64,000 nt of DNA from Candidatus Saccharibacteria bacterium oral taxon 488 (GCA_013099195.1 CP039999.1:372001-436000); one strand, 5' to 3'; shown: positions 31,951 to 41,137, counted from the first letter of the stretch. The notes: generated from the sequence alone by a model not told the origin. Program-made: numbers and translations.

Positions 31951-33486
31951 TTACAGTTGGCGTCGGCTGGCGACGTATGCTAGGGCTGAGGTAACCAGTG
32001 CACCGAGACCCAGGCCGCCGAGTACCATGTCAGTCATACCAGTTCGTGGTAGTGCGGTTGGTGTTGGTGGGGTTGGGGTGGTTGGCTTTGGACTACACTC
32101 TTCGCTGTCGATACCGACGAACCGCTTAGTGTCTTCAGCTTCTTTCTTGGTAACTTCGCGGATGGTCTTGGTAGTGACGTCACAGACCTTGATCTTTTCA
32201 CACTTGCTCAGATCAGTGGTGTATGGTGGTGTGTTCTCTTTGCCCTTCTCGACTTTCTCGATGACGCCAGTTTGAACGTTGCAGGCCTCGACTTTTTCTG
32301 GTACATCAACCGTGGCATTGTCACAGCCGTCTTTGTCGCCAGGAATCTCTGGGGTATCAACGCAGGCGGTGTTGACGACCTTGCCAGTAACTTGTTCTTT
32401 GATGGTTGCCGTGATAGTAAAGGTCTTTGATGCACCCTGCTTGAGTTCAGCAATTGTTGCTTTCCAGGTATTGTTCTGGATGGTGCCCTCAGATGCTTTC
32501 AGGAAGGTAACACCTTGTGGCGCATTGTCGGTGACAACAGCGTTCTTTAGGTCAACGTTACCGGTGTTAGTGACGGTTACCTGGTATGGGAATTCGTTGC
32601 CGACTTGGACGGTCTTGTGCTTGAGGCCATCAACCTTTTTCTCGATTTTGATGCCAGGGTTAGCCTTTGGCGTTTCTGGCTGGATGGTGAACTGCTTGAC
32701 ACAGTCGTTGCTGGTGCGATCACCAAGGCTGGTTGTAACTGTGACGCGAGCGGTGTAAGTGCCCGCTTCCTTGATGGTAGCGCTGGTCTCGCTGGTCAGC
32801 GCTGAAGTAGTGTTGCTGCGTGAGAAGACTTCCTTGCCTGAAGCATCGGTGATGCTAAAGGTGTATGACTTGACAGTTGCGCCATTCTCGACTGTTGCGT
32901 GAGCCTTCAGGGCGACCGTGTTAGTCTGACGATTAATGACTGGCTGGTCAAGTGCTTTACAAGTAGCCACTGGCTGTGGTTTCGGTTTTGGTGGCACAAC
33001 AACGTTGGTGGCGACAACCGGGTTACCGCACGGTGTCATGATGGCGAACTTAAAGCGGCCCTGCTCATCAAGTCGGATAAATGCCTGCTGTGCGCTACCC
33101 ATGCGGCTGGCTGGGACGACCTTGGCGTTGGTGCCTGAGATCGGTGTGCCGCCGCTGATGTTGCGGATGGCTGTCCGAGCGTTGGTGGCGACAACGGTGC
33201 CGTTGTCGAGGCGAACCTCGCCGTTACGGTAGACTGCGCCATTAGCGTAGTTGCCGCTCAGCATCTCGTAGGAAATACCGAACGCGCCATAAATTGTTGA
33301 TACGCCTTTGTTGAAATATCGTTCGCGCATCTCTTGTACCGACATGGTACCACAATACACCACGGCGTACTTGTCACAGTCGCGGGTATTGTCAATTGTT
33401 TCTGCGTTGGCGTAGTAGACCAGTCCTGCTCCGAAAGCAGCGACCAGCGACAGCGCCACGATCTTAAGCTTTGTACTTAATTTCAT
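31951..33486 (-). CDS. LPxTG-type cell-surface protein with DUF11 domain
   Basis: 511 aa. Signal peptide at ~1-28 (KLKIVALSLVAAFGAGLVYYANAE). Then an N-terminal domain with paired cysteines, a PKD/Ig-like domain (~190-265), a DUF11 repeat (VTVTNTGNVDLKNAVVTDNAPQG-type), and a Cys-containing stalk rich in Thr/Pro. The sorting signal LPRTG is at 479-483, followed by a membrane helix and SRRQL. Sortase anchoring is therefore likely; no sortase gene is in the window. Host or cell adhesion is a reasonable guess for an epibiont. GAGGAGG before the ATG at 33486 decides the start over an upstream in-frame codon. Confidence 0.86.
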   Translation of the reverse strand: MKLSTKLKIVALSLVAAFGAGLVYYANAETIDNTRDCDKYAVVYCGTMSVQEMRERYFNKGVSTIYGAFGISYEMLSGNYANGAVYRNGEVRLDNGTVVATNARTAIRNISGGTPISGTNAKVVPASRMGSAQQAFIRLDEQGRFKFAIMTPCGNPVVATNVVVPPKPKPQPVATCKALDQPVINRQTNTVALKAHATVENGATVKSYTFSITDASGKEVFSRSNTTSALTSETSATIKEAGTYTARVTVTTSLGDRTSNDCVKQFTIQPETPKANPGIKIEKKVDGLKHKTVQVGNEFPYQVTVTNTGNVDLKNAVVTDNAPQGVTFLKASEGTIQNNTWKATIAELKQGASKTFTITATIKEQVTGKVVNTACVDTPEIPGDKDGCDNATVDVPEKVEACNVQTGVIEKVEKGKENTPPYTTDLSKCEKIKVCDVTTKTIREVTKKEAEDTKRFVGIDSEECSPKPTTPTPPTPTALPRTGMTDMVLGGLGLGALVTSALAYVASRRQL

Positions 33487-33514
33487 AACATCCTCCTCAC
33501 TGGTTGTTTCTCCA

Positions 33515-33543
33515 ATATTATCACACAAGCATTATTTTGTCAA
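33515..33543 (-). promoter_or_regulatory. Promoter of the LPxTG protein gene
   Basis: TTGACA (33538-33543), 17 bp, TAATAT (33515-33520), a near-perfect sigma-70 type promoter with a ~20-nt leader that carries GAGGAGG. Confidence 0.82.
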
Positions 33544-33631
33544 TAACTTATATCATATTTTTTCAAAATGGTTAGTTTGCAGAATATTTTTTTCTGTTAT
33601 AATAGATACGCTAACCCGTTAGCGGGACGAT

Positions 33632-33706
33632 AGGGGCATAGTTCATCGGCTAGAATGGCGGTCTCCAAAACCGCAGAGGTAGGTTCGACTCCTACTGCCC
33701 CTGCCA
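33632..33706 (+). tRNA. tRNA-Trp (CCA)
   Basis: Acceptor AGGGGCA/TGCCCCT, anticodon loop CTCCAAA (anticodon CCA), T-arm GTAGG-TTCGACT-CCTAC, discriminator G and encoded 3' CCA. TGT-TATAAT lies at 33595-33603 and a terminator follows. Confidence 0.95.
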
Positions 33707-33720
33707 CAATTTATGGCGTG

Positions 33721-33744
33721 ACGACTTGATGAAAGTCGTTTTTT
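33721..33744 (+). terminator. Terminator of tRNA-Trp
   Basis: ACGACTT-GATGA-AAGTCGT stem (7 bp) followed by TTTTT. The remaining ~90 bases up to the next promoter hold nothing recognisable. Confidence 0.82.
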
Positions 33745-33831
33745 AATGGCTTGCTGTAGAATTGACGGCGCATATCAATTCGTCTCTTGTGAAAATAATA
33801 CCTTGATCTCGTGAAAAATTGCCAGATGTGC

Positions 33832-33860
33832 TTGAAAAAGCATAAGCGGCGGTCTATACT
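33832..33860 (+). promoter_or_regulatory. Promoter of the alpha-glucan operon
   Basis: TTGAAA (33832-33837), 17 bp, TATACT (33855-33860). The ATG follows nine bases later, so the leader is at most a few bases and has no Shine-Dalgarno. Confidence 0.75.
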
Positions 33861-33869
33861 GTAAATAAG

Positions 33870-35081
33870 ATGAGAATTTTGATGCTAGGGTGGGAGCTTC
33901 CTCCGCACAATTGTGGCGGCCTCGGTGTGGCGTGTTACCAGATGTCAAAGGCGCTGGCAGCGCATGGTATTGCTATTGATTTTGTTGTGCCCTACACGGC
34001 CGAGCATCCGAATATTACCCATATGAACATTCATGCGGCCTCGCCGCTGCCGCCGGGCTATCATGATCTTGGGGCGTACGATCATGGTGTCACGCCAGAT
34101 ACTGAGGATAGCGATGAGCACGGGCTTGAACCGATGCGTCGGCTGCAGCGTCGCTATGGTAAGTTCGTCAGGCGGCTCGCTCAGTCACGTCCACCAGATG
34201 CCATTCATGCTCACGACTGGCTGACGATGGAGGCTGGCGTGATCGCCAAGGAGGTGTCGGGCGCGCCACTGATCGTTCATGTGCACGCCACTGAGTTTGA
34301 TCGTTCGGGCGAACATTCGGGTAATCCCTTGGTGCATGAGATTGAGCAGCAGGGGCTGATGATGGCTGATCGAATTATCGCGGTTAGCCGTATTACCAAG
34401 GATATGATTGTCAAGAATTATCACATTCCACCGGATAAAATTGAGGTAGTATATAATGCGATTGACCTGGCTGATCTACCGCCACATGAGTACGACGTAG
34501 CGACATATAAATACCTCGAGGATCTCAAGACTGATGGCTATACCATCGTTGGTGCGTTGACGCGGCTGACGGTACAGAAAGGGCTGACCTACTTTGTGCG
34601 GGCGGTAGCCAGAGCGCTAGAGCGCTACGACAAGATCGCATTTTTGCTATCGGGCGATGGCGAGCAGCGGGATGAATTGGTGGCCTTAGCCGCGCGGCTG
34701 GGTGTGAGCGACCGAGTAATTTTTACCGGCTTTGTTCGTGGCAAGCAGTGGCGCGATGCCTATTACCTGATCGATATATTTATCATGAGTTCGGTGTCAG
34801 AACCGTTTGGGCTGACGGCGCTAGAGGCAGCGCATCACGATACGGCGCTACTCATCAGTAAGCAATCGGGTGTTGGCGAGGTGCTCCATAACATCATGCG
34901 GTTTGACTATTGGGATGTTGATAAGCTGGCAGATGAGATCGTCAATATTGCGCGCTCGCCAGGCTTGCAATCGGCGTTAAAGCGTAATGTCAAGGATGAA
35001 TACGCTCGGCTGTCGTGGCGGGATGCTGCGGAGCGGTGCGTCGCGCTATATCAAGCGTCGGCCGAAAGGAGGTGGGCATGA
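33870..35081 (+). CDS. GT4 glycosyltransferase, glycogen/starch-synthase-like
   Basis: 403 aa, GT-B fold. GGLG loop at 16-19, IHAHDWLT near 112-119 and the E-x7-E donor-binding motif EPFGLTALE at 311-319. The sequence resembles retaining GT4 enzymes related to archaeal-type glycogen synthases. Two glucan-active enzymes follow in overlapping frames, so the product is most likely an alpha-glucan. First gene of a three-gene operon. Confidence 0.85.
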   Translation: MRILMLGWELPPHNCGGLGVACYQMSKALAAHGIAIDFVVPYTAEHPNITHMNIHAASPLPPGYHDLGAYDHGVTPDTEDSDEHGLEPMRRLQRRYGKFVRRLAQSRPPDAIHAHDWLTMEAGVIAKEVSGAPLIVHVHATEFDRSGEHSGNPLVHEIEQQGLMMADRIIAVSRITKDMIVKNYHIPPDKIEVVYNAIDLADLPPHEYDVATYKYLEDLKTDGYTIVGALTRLTVQKGLTYFVRAVARALERYDKIAFLLSGDGEQRDELVALAARLGVSDRVIFTGFVRGKQWRDAYYLIDIFIMSSVSEPFGLTALEAAHHDTALLISKQSGVGEVLHNIMRFDYWDVDKLADEIVNIARSPGLQSALKRNVKDEYARLSWRDAAERCVALYQASAERRWA

Positions 35082-36289
35082 GTCGAGGCATCACCCTCTA
35101 TCTCCACGTACATCAGCCATGGCGGGTGCGACGATACAGTATTTTTGACGTGGCGGCGCGGCATGATTATTTCGAGACGAATGATCCAGCCCAAAACAAC
35201 GAGCTGATTTTTTACAAAGTCGCCGAGAAGTCGTATCTACGGATGAATGCCCTGTTGGAGGAACTACTCAGGCGGCATCATGATTTCAAGTTGTCGCTAA
35301 GCATCAGCGGTGTGTTCCTCGAGCAAGCGGAGCGCTTTAATCCAGTGGTGATTGAGAGCTTTAAGCGGCTGGTCGCCACCGGCAAGGTTGAATTGGTATC
35401 AAGCCCGTATTACCACAGCCTGGCGTTCTTTTATTCGCGGCCAGAGTTTGAGGAACAAATTCGTCGCCATCAGCAGAAGCTACGTCAGCTGTTTGGCGTC
35501 GAGACTAGGGTGCTCGCGAATACTGAGCTGGCGTATAACAACGACCTTGCTAAGTGGGCGGAGGTGGCTGGCTTTAGCGGTGTGTTGGCCGAAGGTTGGG
35601 ACGAGGTGCTGGATTGGCGCAGTCCGAATTATGTGTATCGGCCGGTTGGCACGGACAAGATTGGGCTGCTGCTCAAGAATTATCGCCTGAGCGACGATAT
35701 TGCCTTTCGGTTTAGCAATCGGTCGTGGGCGGGCTGGCCACTGACAGCGGAAAAATATCGGACGTGGCTGATGGAGGCGACGGCCGAGGCACCGCTGGTT
35801 AATTTGTTCATGGATTATGAAACCTTTGGCGAGCATCAGTGGTCGGATAGCGGTATTTTTAGCTTTTTTGATCAGTTTGTTAGCTCGTGGCTCGAGGCTA
35901 GTGGTAATACGTTCTATACGGTGTCAGAAGCGTTGGCGGCGCATCAGCCGGTTGGCGAGATTAGTATGCCAGAGACGGTGACCTGGGCGGATAGTGAGCG
36001 CGATTTAACGGCGTGGAACGGCAACGATTTACAGAAAGAGGCGCTGCGGTATCTGTACGAGCTGGAGGCTGATGTACTGAGGAGTGGTGACGAGCAGCTG
36101 ATCGCTGACTGGCGGCGACTGCAGTCGTCTGATCATTTCTACTATATGTGTACCAAGTGGTTTACTGACGGCGACGTCCACGCCTATTTCAGTCCGTATG
36201 ATTCGCCGTACGAGGCCTTCCTCTATTATGTTAACGCAATTCGCGATGTGCGCTGGCGGCTGAGCGCGCATCGGTACGAGAGGTTTTGA
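35078..36289 (+). CDS. GH57 family alpha-glucan-active enzyme
   Basis: 403 aa. Begins with the GH57 signature LYLHVHQPWR (8-16). The likely nucleophile is E150 (ANTELAYNND) and the likely acid/base D246 (FMDYETFGEH). GH57 includes alpha-amylase, amylopullulanase, 4-alpha-glucanotransferase and branching enzyme; the exact activity is open. I start at the ATG at 35078, which overlaps the previous stop (ATGA) and follows AAAGGAGG. A longer frame from 35015 is not needed. Confidence 0.87.
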   Translation: MSRGITLYLHVHQPWRVRRYSIFDVAARHDYFETNDPAQNNELIFYKVAEKSYLRMNALLEELLRRHHDFKLSLSISGVFLEQAERFNPVVIESFKRLVATGKVELVSSPYYHSLAFFYSRPEFEEQIRRHQQKLRQLFGVETRVLANTELAYNNDLAKWAEVAGFSGVLAEGWDEVLDWRSPNYVYRPVGTDKIGLLLKNYRLSDDIAFRFSNRSWAGWPLTAEKYRTWLMEATAEAPLVNLFMDYETFGEHQWSDSGIFSFFDQFVSSWLEASGNTFYTVSEALAAHQPVGEISMPETVTWADSERDLTAWNGNDLQKEALRYLYELEADVLRSGDEQLIADWRRLQSSDHFYYMCTKWFTDGDVHAYFSPYDSPYEAFLYYVNAIRDVRWRLSAHRYERF

Positions 36290-38013
36290 TGGCGGTGCTA
36301 CTAGCAAATGGCACGTTGGCGATTAGGCTCGATCAGTTTGGCCGAGTGAGTTCGCTGTCGTTCCCGCACGTTGGCCGCGAAGTTCAGAATCGTCACGCCG
36401 CGCATCGGATCGGCGTGTGGGTGGACGGCGAGTTTTCGTGGATTGATGATGGTGCGTGGCGGCTGACGATGCGGCTGCCGCAGGGAGCGCTGGTGGCGCA
36501 CACGGTGCTCAAGCATGAGCGGCTGGGGTTGGTGCTGGAGTGCGATGATTTTGTTGATAGCAAGGTCAATGTGTTCGGCCGCAATATTCACGTGGTCAAT
36601 CTGCGAACTGAGACGCGCCAGGTGCGGTTGTTTTTGCATCAGGCGTTCCGGCTGCACGATGATGGTCAAGCGATTGACAGTGCGCAGTATGTCGAGGCCT
36701 CACGGGCACTACTACATTATCGTGGGCGGCGGGTGTTTGCCGCTGGCCTACGGACGTTTGATGGGCGTGATTTTGATCGGTGGACGGTCGGGCGATTTGG
36801 TGATGGGCTGGATGGAGCGTGGCGTGATGCGGAGGATGGCGAACTGGCGGGCTGTCCGCATGAATATGGCATGACTGACTCGGTGCTGGGCTGCTCGCTG
36901 CGGCTGGCGGCGCTAGCGTCGGATCGCTGCACTTACTGGCTCGCGGCCGGGACGTCGATCAAGGAAGCGCTGGGGCTGCACGAAAAGACGCGTAGTGTCG
37001 GCCTGGTGCGGGGCTTGGCACGAACAACGGATTTTTGGCACAAGTGGCTGAGTCCCGGTTTTCGCGCGGCCCAGAAATTACCGCTACCACACCGTAAGGC
37101 CTTTATTAATTCCCTGTTGACACTGCGAGCCCACGTGGATGAGCACGGGCTGATACTGACTGATGGTTCAGCCGGCAATTGTCGTCTGCACGACGCAGCG
37201 TTCGCGCTGTGGCCATTAATCCGGCTGGGGTATGGCAATGAGGCAGCGATGTTTTTCGAAGCTTGTCAGCGGATATTTGAGACCGATGGTTACTTTGCAC
37301 CGGCGTATTATACGGATGGTGAGCCGGTGGCGACTGATACTGCGTGGCGTCAAGACCGGCCGCCAATGCGCTTGAGGGACGCGGCGGCGGTACTATTTAT
37401 CTTCTGTCAATTTGCCACGTCGCGAGTTGGCGCGGAGCGCTCGCGGCAGCTATATCAGTCGGTGGCCGCCAAGGTAGCGACATTCTTGACGGATAATTGG
37501 GATAATCCAGCGGCAGACGACGACGCGGCGTTCGTTTGGCGGTTATCACGCGCGGCGCTGGAACAGGCGAGTGAACTCGCGCAGCAACATGACGACCCGG
37601 CCAATGCGGTGCAGTGGCGAACCTGCGCTGATGATATTAACACGCAGCTGGCGGGGCATGATGCTGACGAGATGACGATGGATGCGGTATACGCTGCCTA
37701 TATGTTTGGCGTTGAGGGTGAGGCTGAGCGGACGGGGCAACTGGTCAATGAGGCGACACAAACATTAGCGGTGGTTGACGGTCTGTTCAAGCGACGGGCG
37801 GATGATCCAGATAGTAGCGTGGTCGCTAGTTTGTGGCTGGCGCAATATTATATCGAGACGGGAGAGCTGGCGCGAGCAGAGCGAATCGTTGACTTGATCC
37901 GTGAGCGGCGCATTATGAAAACTGGCGTGGTGAATGAGCACAGCGCGTCGTCGGTGGTAGCTTCGGCTGAATATGTCAATACGCTGCTTGATATGATCGT
38001 GGCCCAGCGCTGA
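36289..38013 (+). CDS. GH15 glucoamylase-like protein
   Basis: 574 aa. An N-terminal beta-sandwich (~1-240) is followed by an (alpha/alpha)6 barrel with GLILTDGSAGNCRLHDAAFALWP and a C-terminal VNEHSASSVVASAEYVN, as in bacterial GH15 glucoamylase/glucodextranase-like enzymes. It would release glucose from chain ends. Trehalase activity is also known in this family. The ATG overlaps the GH57 stop by one base (TGATG), so the three genes are coupled. A role with the GT4 and GH57 proteins in storing and using glycogen is the simplest reading. Confidence 0.83.
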   Translation: MAVLLANGTLAIRLDQFGRVSSLSFPHVGREVQNRHAAHRIGVWVDGEFSWIDDGAWRLTMRLPQGALVAHTVLKHERLGLVLECDDFVDSKVNVFGRNIHVVNLRTETRQVRLFLHQAFRLHDDGQAIDSAQYVEASRALLHYRGRRVFAAGLRTFDGRDFDRWTVGRFGDGLDGAWRDAEDGELAGCPHEYGMTDSVLGCSLRLAALASDRCTYWLAAGTSIKEALGLHEKTRSVGLVRGLARTTDFWHKWLSPGFRAAQKLPLPHRKAFINSLLTLRAHVDEHGLILTDGSAGNCRLHDAAFALWPLIRLGYGNEAAMFFEACQRIFETDGYFAPAYYTDGEPVATDTAWRQDRPPMRLRDAAAVLFIFCQFATSRVGAERSRQLYQSVAAKVATFLTDNWDNPAADDDAAFVWRLSRAALEQASELAQQHDDPANAVQWRTCADDINTQLAGHDADEMTMDAVYAAYMFGVEGEAERTGQLVNEATQTLAVVDGLFKRRADDPDSSVVASLWLAQYYIETGELARAERIVDLIRERRIMKTGVVNEHSASSVVASAEYVNTLLDMIVAQR

Positions 38014-38066
38014 GGTCGGCGCATGAGAATTAAACCGGCCTACTGATTTGGTCGTTTGCCTACAAC

Positions 38067-38097
38067 CAAAAACCGCCCCTGTCTGAGGAGCGGTTTT
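38067..38097. terminator. Bidirectional terminator between the glucan operon and rpmG
   Basis: AAAACCGC (38069-38076) / GCGGTTTT (38090-38097) stem with T-runs on both strands. It serves the convergent GH15 and rpmG genes. Confidence 0.83.
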
Positions 38098-38109
38098 GAT
38101 CTGATGTCA

Positions 38110-38328
38110 TTAGCCTTTACGCGGCTTGACCTCGTTGCGACCAAGGTTTTTCTTGGTCTCAGTGTAGGTTGCGTGCTGGCGGGCCACTGGGTCGTATTTT
38201 CGGAGCGTCAACTTGCCCTGCCCTTTAGTGGTACGGTTTTGGGTATTGACCGTGGTGTAGTACGTGCGGTGACCGCTCAAATTACTGACCAAACCAATCA
38301 ACTTTCGCTTCGTATTCTTCTTTGCCAT
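38110..38328 (-). CDS. rpmG: 50S ribosomal protein L33, cysteine-free form
   Basis: 72 aa. KRKLIGLVSNLSGHRTYYT and LTLRKYDPVARQHATYTETK align with L33, but the four zinc-binding cysteines of the C+ form are all replaced, so this is a C- paralog type. Slightly longer at the C-terminus (NLGRNEVKPRKG). TGC-TATAAT lies about 40 bases upstream. Confidence 0.9.
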   Translation of the reverse strand: MAKKNTKRKLIGLVSNLSGHRTYYTTVNTQNRTTKGQGKLTLRKYDPVARQHATYTETKKNLGRNEVKPRKG

Positions 38329-38429
38329 CTCTTTACTCGTTACGTTTATTTACAATCTTGACCGATTATAGCACAGATAATTAGAAAACGCTAGGGGCGC
38401 TGACAAGGAAAATTGCTCTTGCCCCCGGG

Positions 38430-39794
38430 CTAATACCAGCGCACCATCTCATCAAGTGGCCGGCGGCTGCGCAGGTGCGGCTGGTCGCTACGACTGGCGT
38501 ACCCGAGCGCGAGCATGAGAACCGGCAGATCTTTGGCTGGGTCGATGAGCTGGTGAGTTGTCAGTACCTCTGTCGCTTGATTAATCGAAAATCCCTCAAT
38601 CGGACACGAGTCAATCCCCCGCTCCGCTGCCACCAGCATGGCAAAGCCGAGGGCGATGTACGCCTGGTGCGCCGACCACTGGTGCAGCCCGTCAGGCGCG
38701 TCCATCAGCTTGAAATCTTTCTTGGCCCACTGCTTCCAGAATGTTTTATAGGCGGTGCGCTCGACCAGATTCATTTTTTTCACATCACGGAGTATGTGAT
38801 CGATGTGGTCGCTAAGCGCGTCGGCCGTCTTGGCGGTAAAAATCAGGAAATGGCTGGCATCAAAGCGCGGCTTGTTAATCGGTGCGCATTTTTTCAGATC
38901 CTGACGCAGCTGCTGATCTTGGGCGACGATGACGTCGAACTGCTCAAAACCGTACGAAGTTGGCGCCAGGCGAATTGCCTCAAGGATCAGCGTCATGTCC
39001 GCATCGGTGATCTTTTTATCGGCGTCAAATTTCTTGCAGGCGTGGCGAAAGTCCAGCGCCTTGGTAATTTCTGCTATCGAAATGGTTGGTTTACTGGTCA
39101 TTGACTGCTCCTTTTGGTAGTATATTATTAGTTGCTGCTCGGGCGTGAAGCGTCGTGATTCGCGCATTTTTTGGTAGGCTTTGTTGCGCGTCCAGGTGTC
39201 GATATGTTCGCTTTCTAATTCCGCCAATGTCAGCTCAAAGAAGTGCACCGCTGCCGTCGCGTACAGCCAGGCTAGCGCCATTTTGACGTAATAGCCGTCG
39301 TGTTTGACTCCTCGCAGCGCCGCGAAAACTTGATCGGTGTGTGCTTCGTCCAGGAAATTAGTCATCAAAGAAATCACGCCGTAGCGCACCGTGAACTCGG
39401 CTTCGCTCTGTAGGCACTCCAGCGCAAAATCCCACCACATTTCACCAGCAAAGCGCCGCTTTTTCTCGACAAATACATCAATATGCGCCCACGAATCAAC
39501 GCGCGGCAAATAGTTTCGAGTCAGTTCAATCGCCGTCTGATCATCAAGTCGAGCGTGCGTGATCAGCAGTCCGCACAGCAGTACATACTCAAATGATTCG
39601 TTCTTGGCCGTGAGTAATTTGCTAATGTCTGCTGCACTCATATCAGGTGCTAACTTCCGCGCCAGCCGCCGCAAATCCGGTACGCGCACGCCGATAACTG
39701 GCATCTCGGTATTGACGATGCGCCGATTAAACTCAGCGTACGCCTCGTTGCCCTGGGCGAGCATTTCGAGTTGGCGCGTGAGGTTGTGAAGCAT
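38430..39794 (-). CDS. In-frame fusion: AlkD-like DNA repair protein plus nitroreductase
   Basis: 454 aa. Residues 1-~228 are a HEAT-like AlkD-family DNA glycosylase fold (VIGVRVPDLRRLARKLA, LPRVDSWAHIDVF, AYQKMRESRR). From residue 232 (MTSKPTISIAEITKALDFRHACKKFD) to the end is an NfsB-type FMN nitroreductase (SYGFEQFDVIVA, GIDSCPIEGF, VLMLALGYASRSD). At the junction, minus-strand AAAGGAG lies six bases before the ATG at 39101, so a free nitroreductase can probably be made too. The two genes look fused by loss of a stop codon. TATAAT six bases before the first ATG predicts a leaderless mRNA. Confidence 0.83.
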   Translation of the reverse strand: MLHNLTRQLEMLAQGNEAYAEFNRRIVNTEMPVIGVRVPDLRRLARKLAPDMSAADISKLLTAKNESFEYVLLCGLLITHARLDDQTAIELTRNYLPRVDSWAHIDVFVEKKRRFAGEMWWDFALECLQSEAEFTVRYGVISLMTNFLDEAHTDQVFAALRGVKHDGYYVKMALAWLYATAAVHFFELTLAELESEHIDTWTRNKAYQKMRESRRFTPEQQLIIYYQKEQSMTSKPTISIAEITKALDFRHACKKFDADKKITDADMTLILEAIRLAPTSYGFEQFDVIVAQDQQLRQDLKKCAPINKPRFDASHFLIFTAKTADALSDHIDHILRDVKKMNLVERTAYKTFWKQWAKKDFKLMDAPDGLHQWSAHQAYIALGFAMLVAAERGIDSCPIEGFSINQATEVLTTHQLIDPAKDLPVLMLALGYASRSDQPHLRSRRPLDEMVRWY

Positions 39795-39808
39795 ATGTTT
39801 ATTATAAC

Positions 39809-40327
39809 CTATAAGTAGCGCATTGCTAACGCTGCTTCCACTGTTTCGGCGAAACCTGGCATTAGCTTCATCTTGGGAATTTCTTTGAGATTAAACCAGG
39901 CGGCAGATTTATTTTCCCAATTAAGTCGCGGCATAACGGTACTTACTAGTTCAACGAGGACGGCAACAACATGCCACTTACGATCTAGTTGCTGGTCAAT
40001 CTGTACAAATGGCCGGCTGAGCTTCATATGGATAATATGTTGCTTTGAAATGCCGATCTCTTCGGCTAGTTCACCATACGCGATGTCTTCGATACTGAGG
40101 TCGGGATTGTCGATAAAACCGGATATGCCATTAACCAGCCCCGGATAGGCGATAACTTCACTGCTACGTTTGGTCAGTAAGATTTGATCGTCTGAGACAA
40201 CAACACAGTTTAACACAAAACACACACGTTCATCAGTATAGTTAACTCGTCCATCTTCGAAGCGTGGATAATTAGCCGTAAGGTCGCGAACGTGTTGCAT
40301 GTAGGCGGCGGACGATTGCTTATCCAT
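39809..40327 (-). CDS. NUDIX-fold protein with altered Nudix box
   Basis: 172 aa. The central Nudix box is recognisable (GFIDNP...ELAEEIGI) but the usual REUxEE arginine is Gly (YGELAEEIGI) and the first Glu of the box is missing. The fold is clear from ILLTKRSSEVIAYPGLVNGISG and the C-terminal AAWFNLKEIPKMKL. It may hydrolyse a nucleotide derivative weakly or have become a binding protein. A TATACT box lies just before the ATG. Confidence 0.8.
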   Translation of the reverse strand: MDKQSSAAYMQHVRDLTANYPRFEDGRVNYTDERVCFVLNCVVVSDDQILLTKRSSEVIAYPGLVNGISGFIDNPDLSIEDIAYGELAEEIGISKQHIIHMKLSRPFVQIDQQLDRKWHVVAVLVELVSTVMPRLNWENKSAAWFNLKEIPKMKLMPGFAETVEAALAMRYL

Positions 40328-40355
40328 GTTTAGTATAAATAATCTAAAATCAAAA

Positions 40356-40431
40356 TGGAGCCACGATCGGGGCTTGAACCCGAGACCTCATCCTTACCAT
40401 GGATGCGCTCTACCAACTGAGCTATCGCGGC
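40356..40431 (-). tRNA. tRNA-Thr (GGT)
   Basis: Acceptor GCCGCGA/TCGTGGC, anticodon stem CATCC/GGATG with loop ATGGTAA (anticodon GGT), T-arm TCGGG-TTCAAGC-CCCGA, encoded CCA. Confidence 0.95.
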
Positions 40432-40516
40432 ACATCGCTACGCCCAAAAGCGGCGCAGCAACATTCGTATTGTAGCATACTCGGTGTGCCCATGCAAAGG
40501 TGGTGATGAGTTGAGA

Positions 40517-41101
40517 TTATTTCTCTGACTTGGTCTGCTCTGGTGTGTCAGCGGCTTTTGGTGCGGCTGTTTTGGTATGTTCTTTATGGGCTGCTACGCT
40601 GGTGCCCTTGTCTGAGTCAAATTCGGATTCAATTTCACTCAGCACATAGCCCATAGCAACGACCAGAGCGATGGCAACAACTCCGCTCGCAACATCGTAG
40701 TAATGAGTGAAGAAGCTGAGAATAAAGGTGACAACGGTGGCAAGGAACGTAACAACAATGCCAGCGGTAGTAAAGAGCCAGCCTCGGGTTTGCTTGCGTC
40801 GTAGCGGTGAGACGGCCAGTCCAAAGAGGACAATTTCGGTGATGGCAAAGATCAGCGTGATGATCTGTTGCAAGCGGATGATGGCGATATTTGGTACAAA
40901 AATAGAAACGCCAAAGAACGAGATGTGATCAGCTTGTGATAGTAATGACAGGGCTGAACTTAGCGACAAGGCAGCCACCACTGCCAGCAGTGCGGCGACA
41001 ATCCAAAGGTTATCGGCGACCGCTTGGCGTGACTGCTTGGGCATGCGCGGTAATGGTTTATAGAGTGCTTTGAGTGTTTTAGCAAATGGAAATCGTTTCA
41101 T
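40517..41101 (-). CDS. Hypothetical membrane protein, four TM helices
   Basis: 194 aa. Basic N-terminus, four hydrophobic segments (about 30-55, 65-98, 106-130, 135-152) and a soluble, charged C-terminal tail rich in Lys, Thr, Ala and Glu. No family recognised. TGC-TATTAT ends six bases before the ATG (leaderless). Followed by a second small membrane protein in the same orientation with its own promoter. Confidence 0.7.
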   Translation of the reverse strand: MKRFPFAKTLKALYKPLPRMPKQSRQAVADNLWIVAALLAVVAALSLSSALSLLSQADHISFFGVSIFVPNIAIIRLQQIITLIFAITEIVLFGLAVSPLRRKQTRGWLFTTAGIVVTFLATVVTFILSFFTHYYDVASGVVAIALVVAMGYVLSEIESEFDSDKGTSVAAHKEHTKTAAPKAADTPEQTKSEK

Positions 41102-41137
41102 GATTTGATAATAGCATGTCGGGCGGCTGTGAGCAAC

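Noticed and set aside
38430..39794. Two separate genes with a frameshift or stop between them
   Set aside because: The frame is open across the junction in the given sequence; a sequencing error cannot be ruled out but is not visible.
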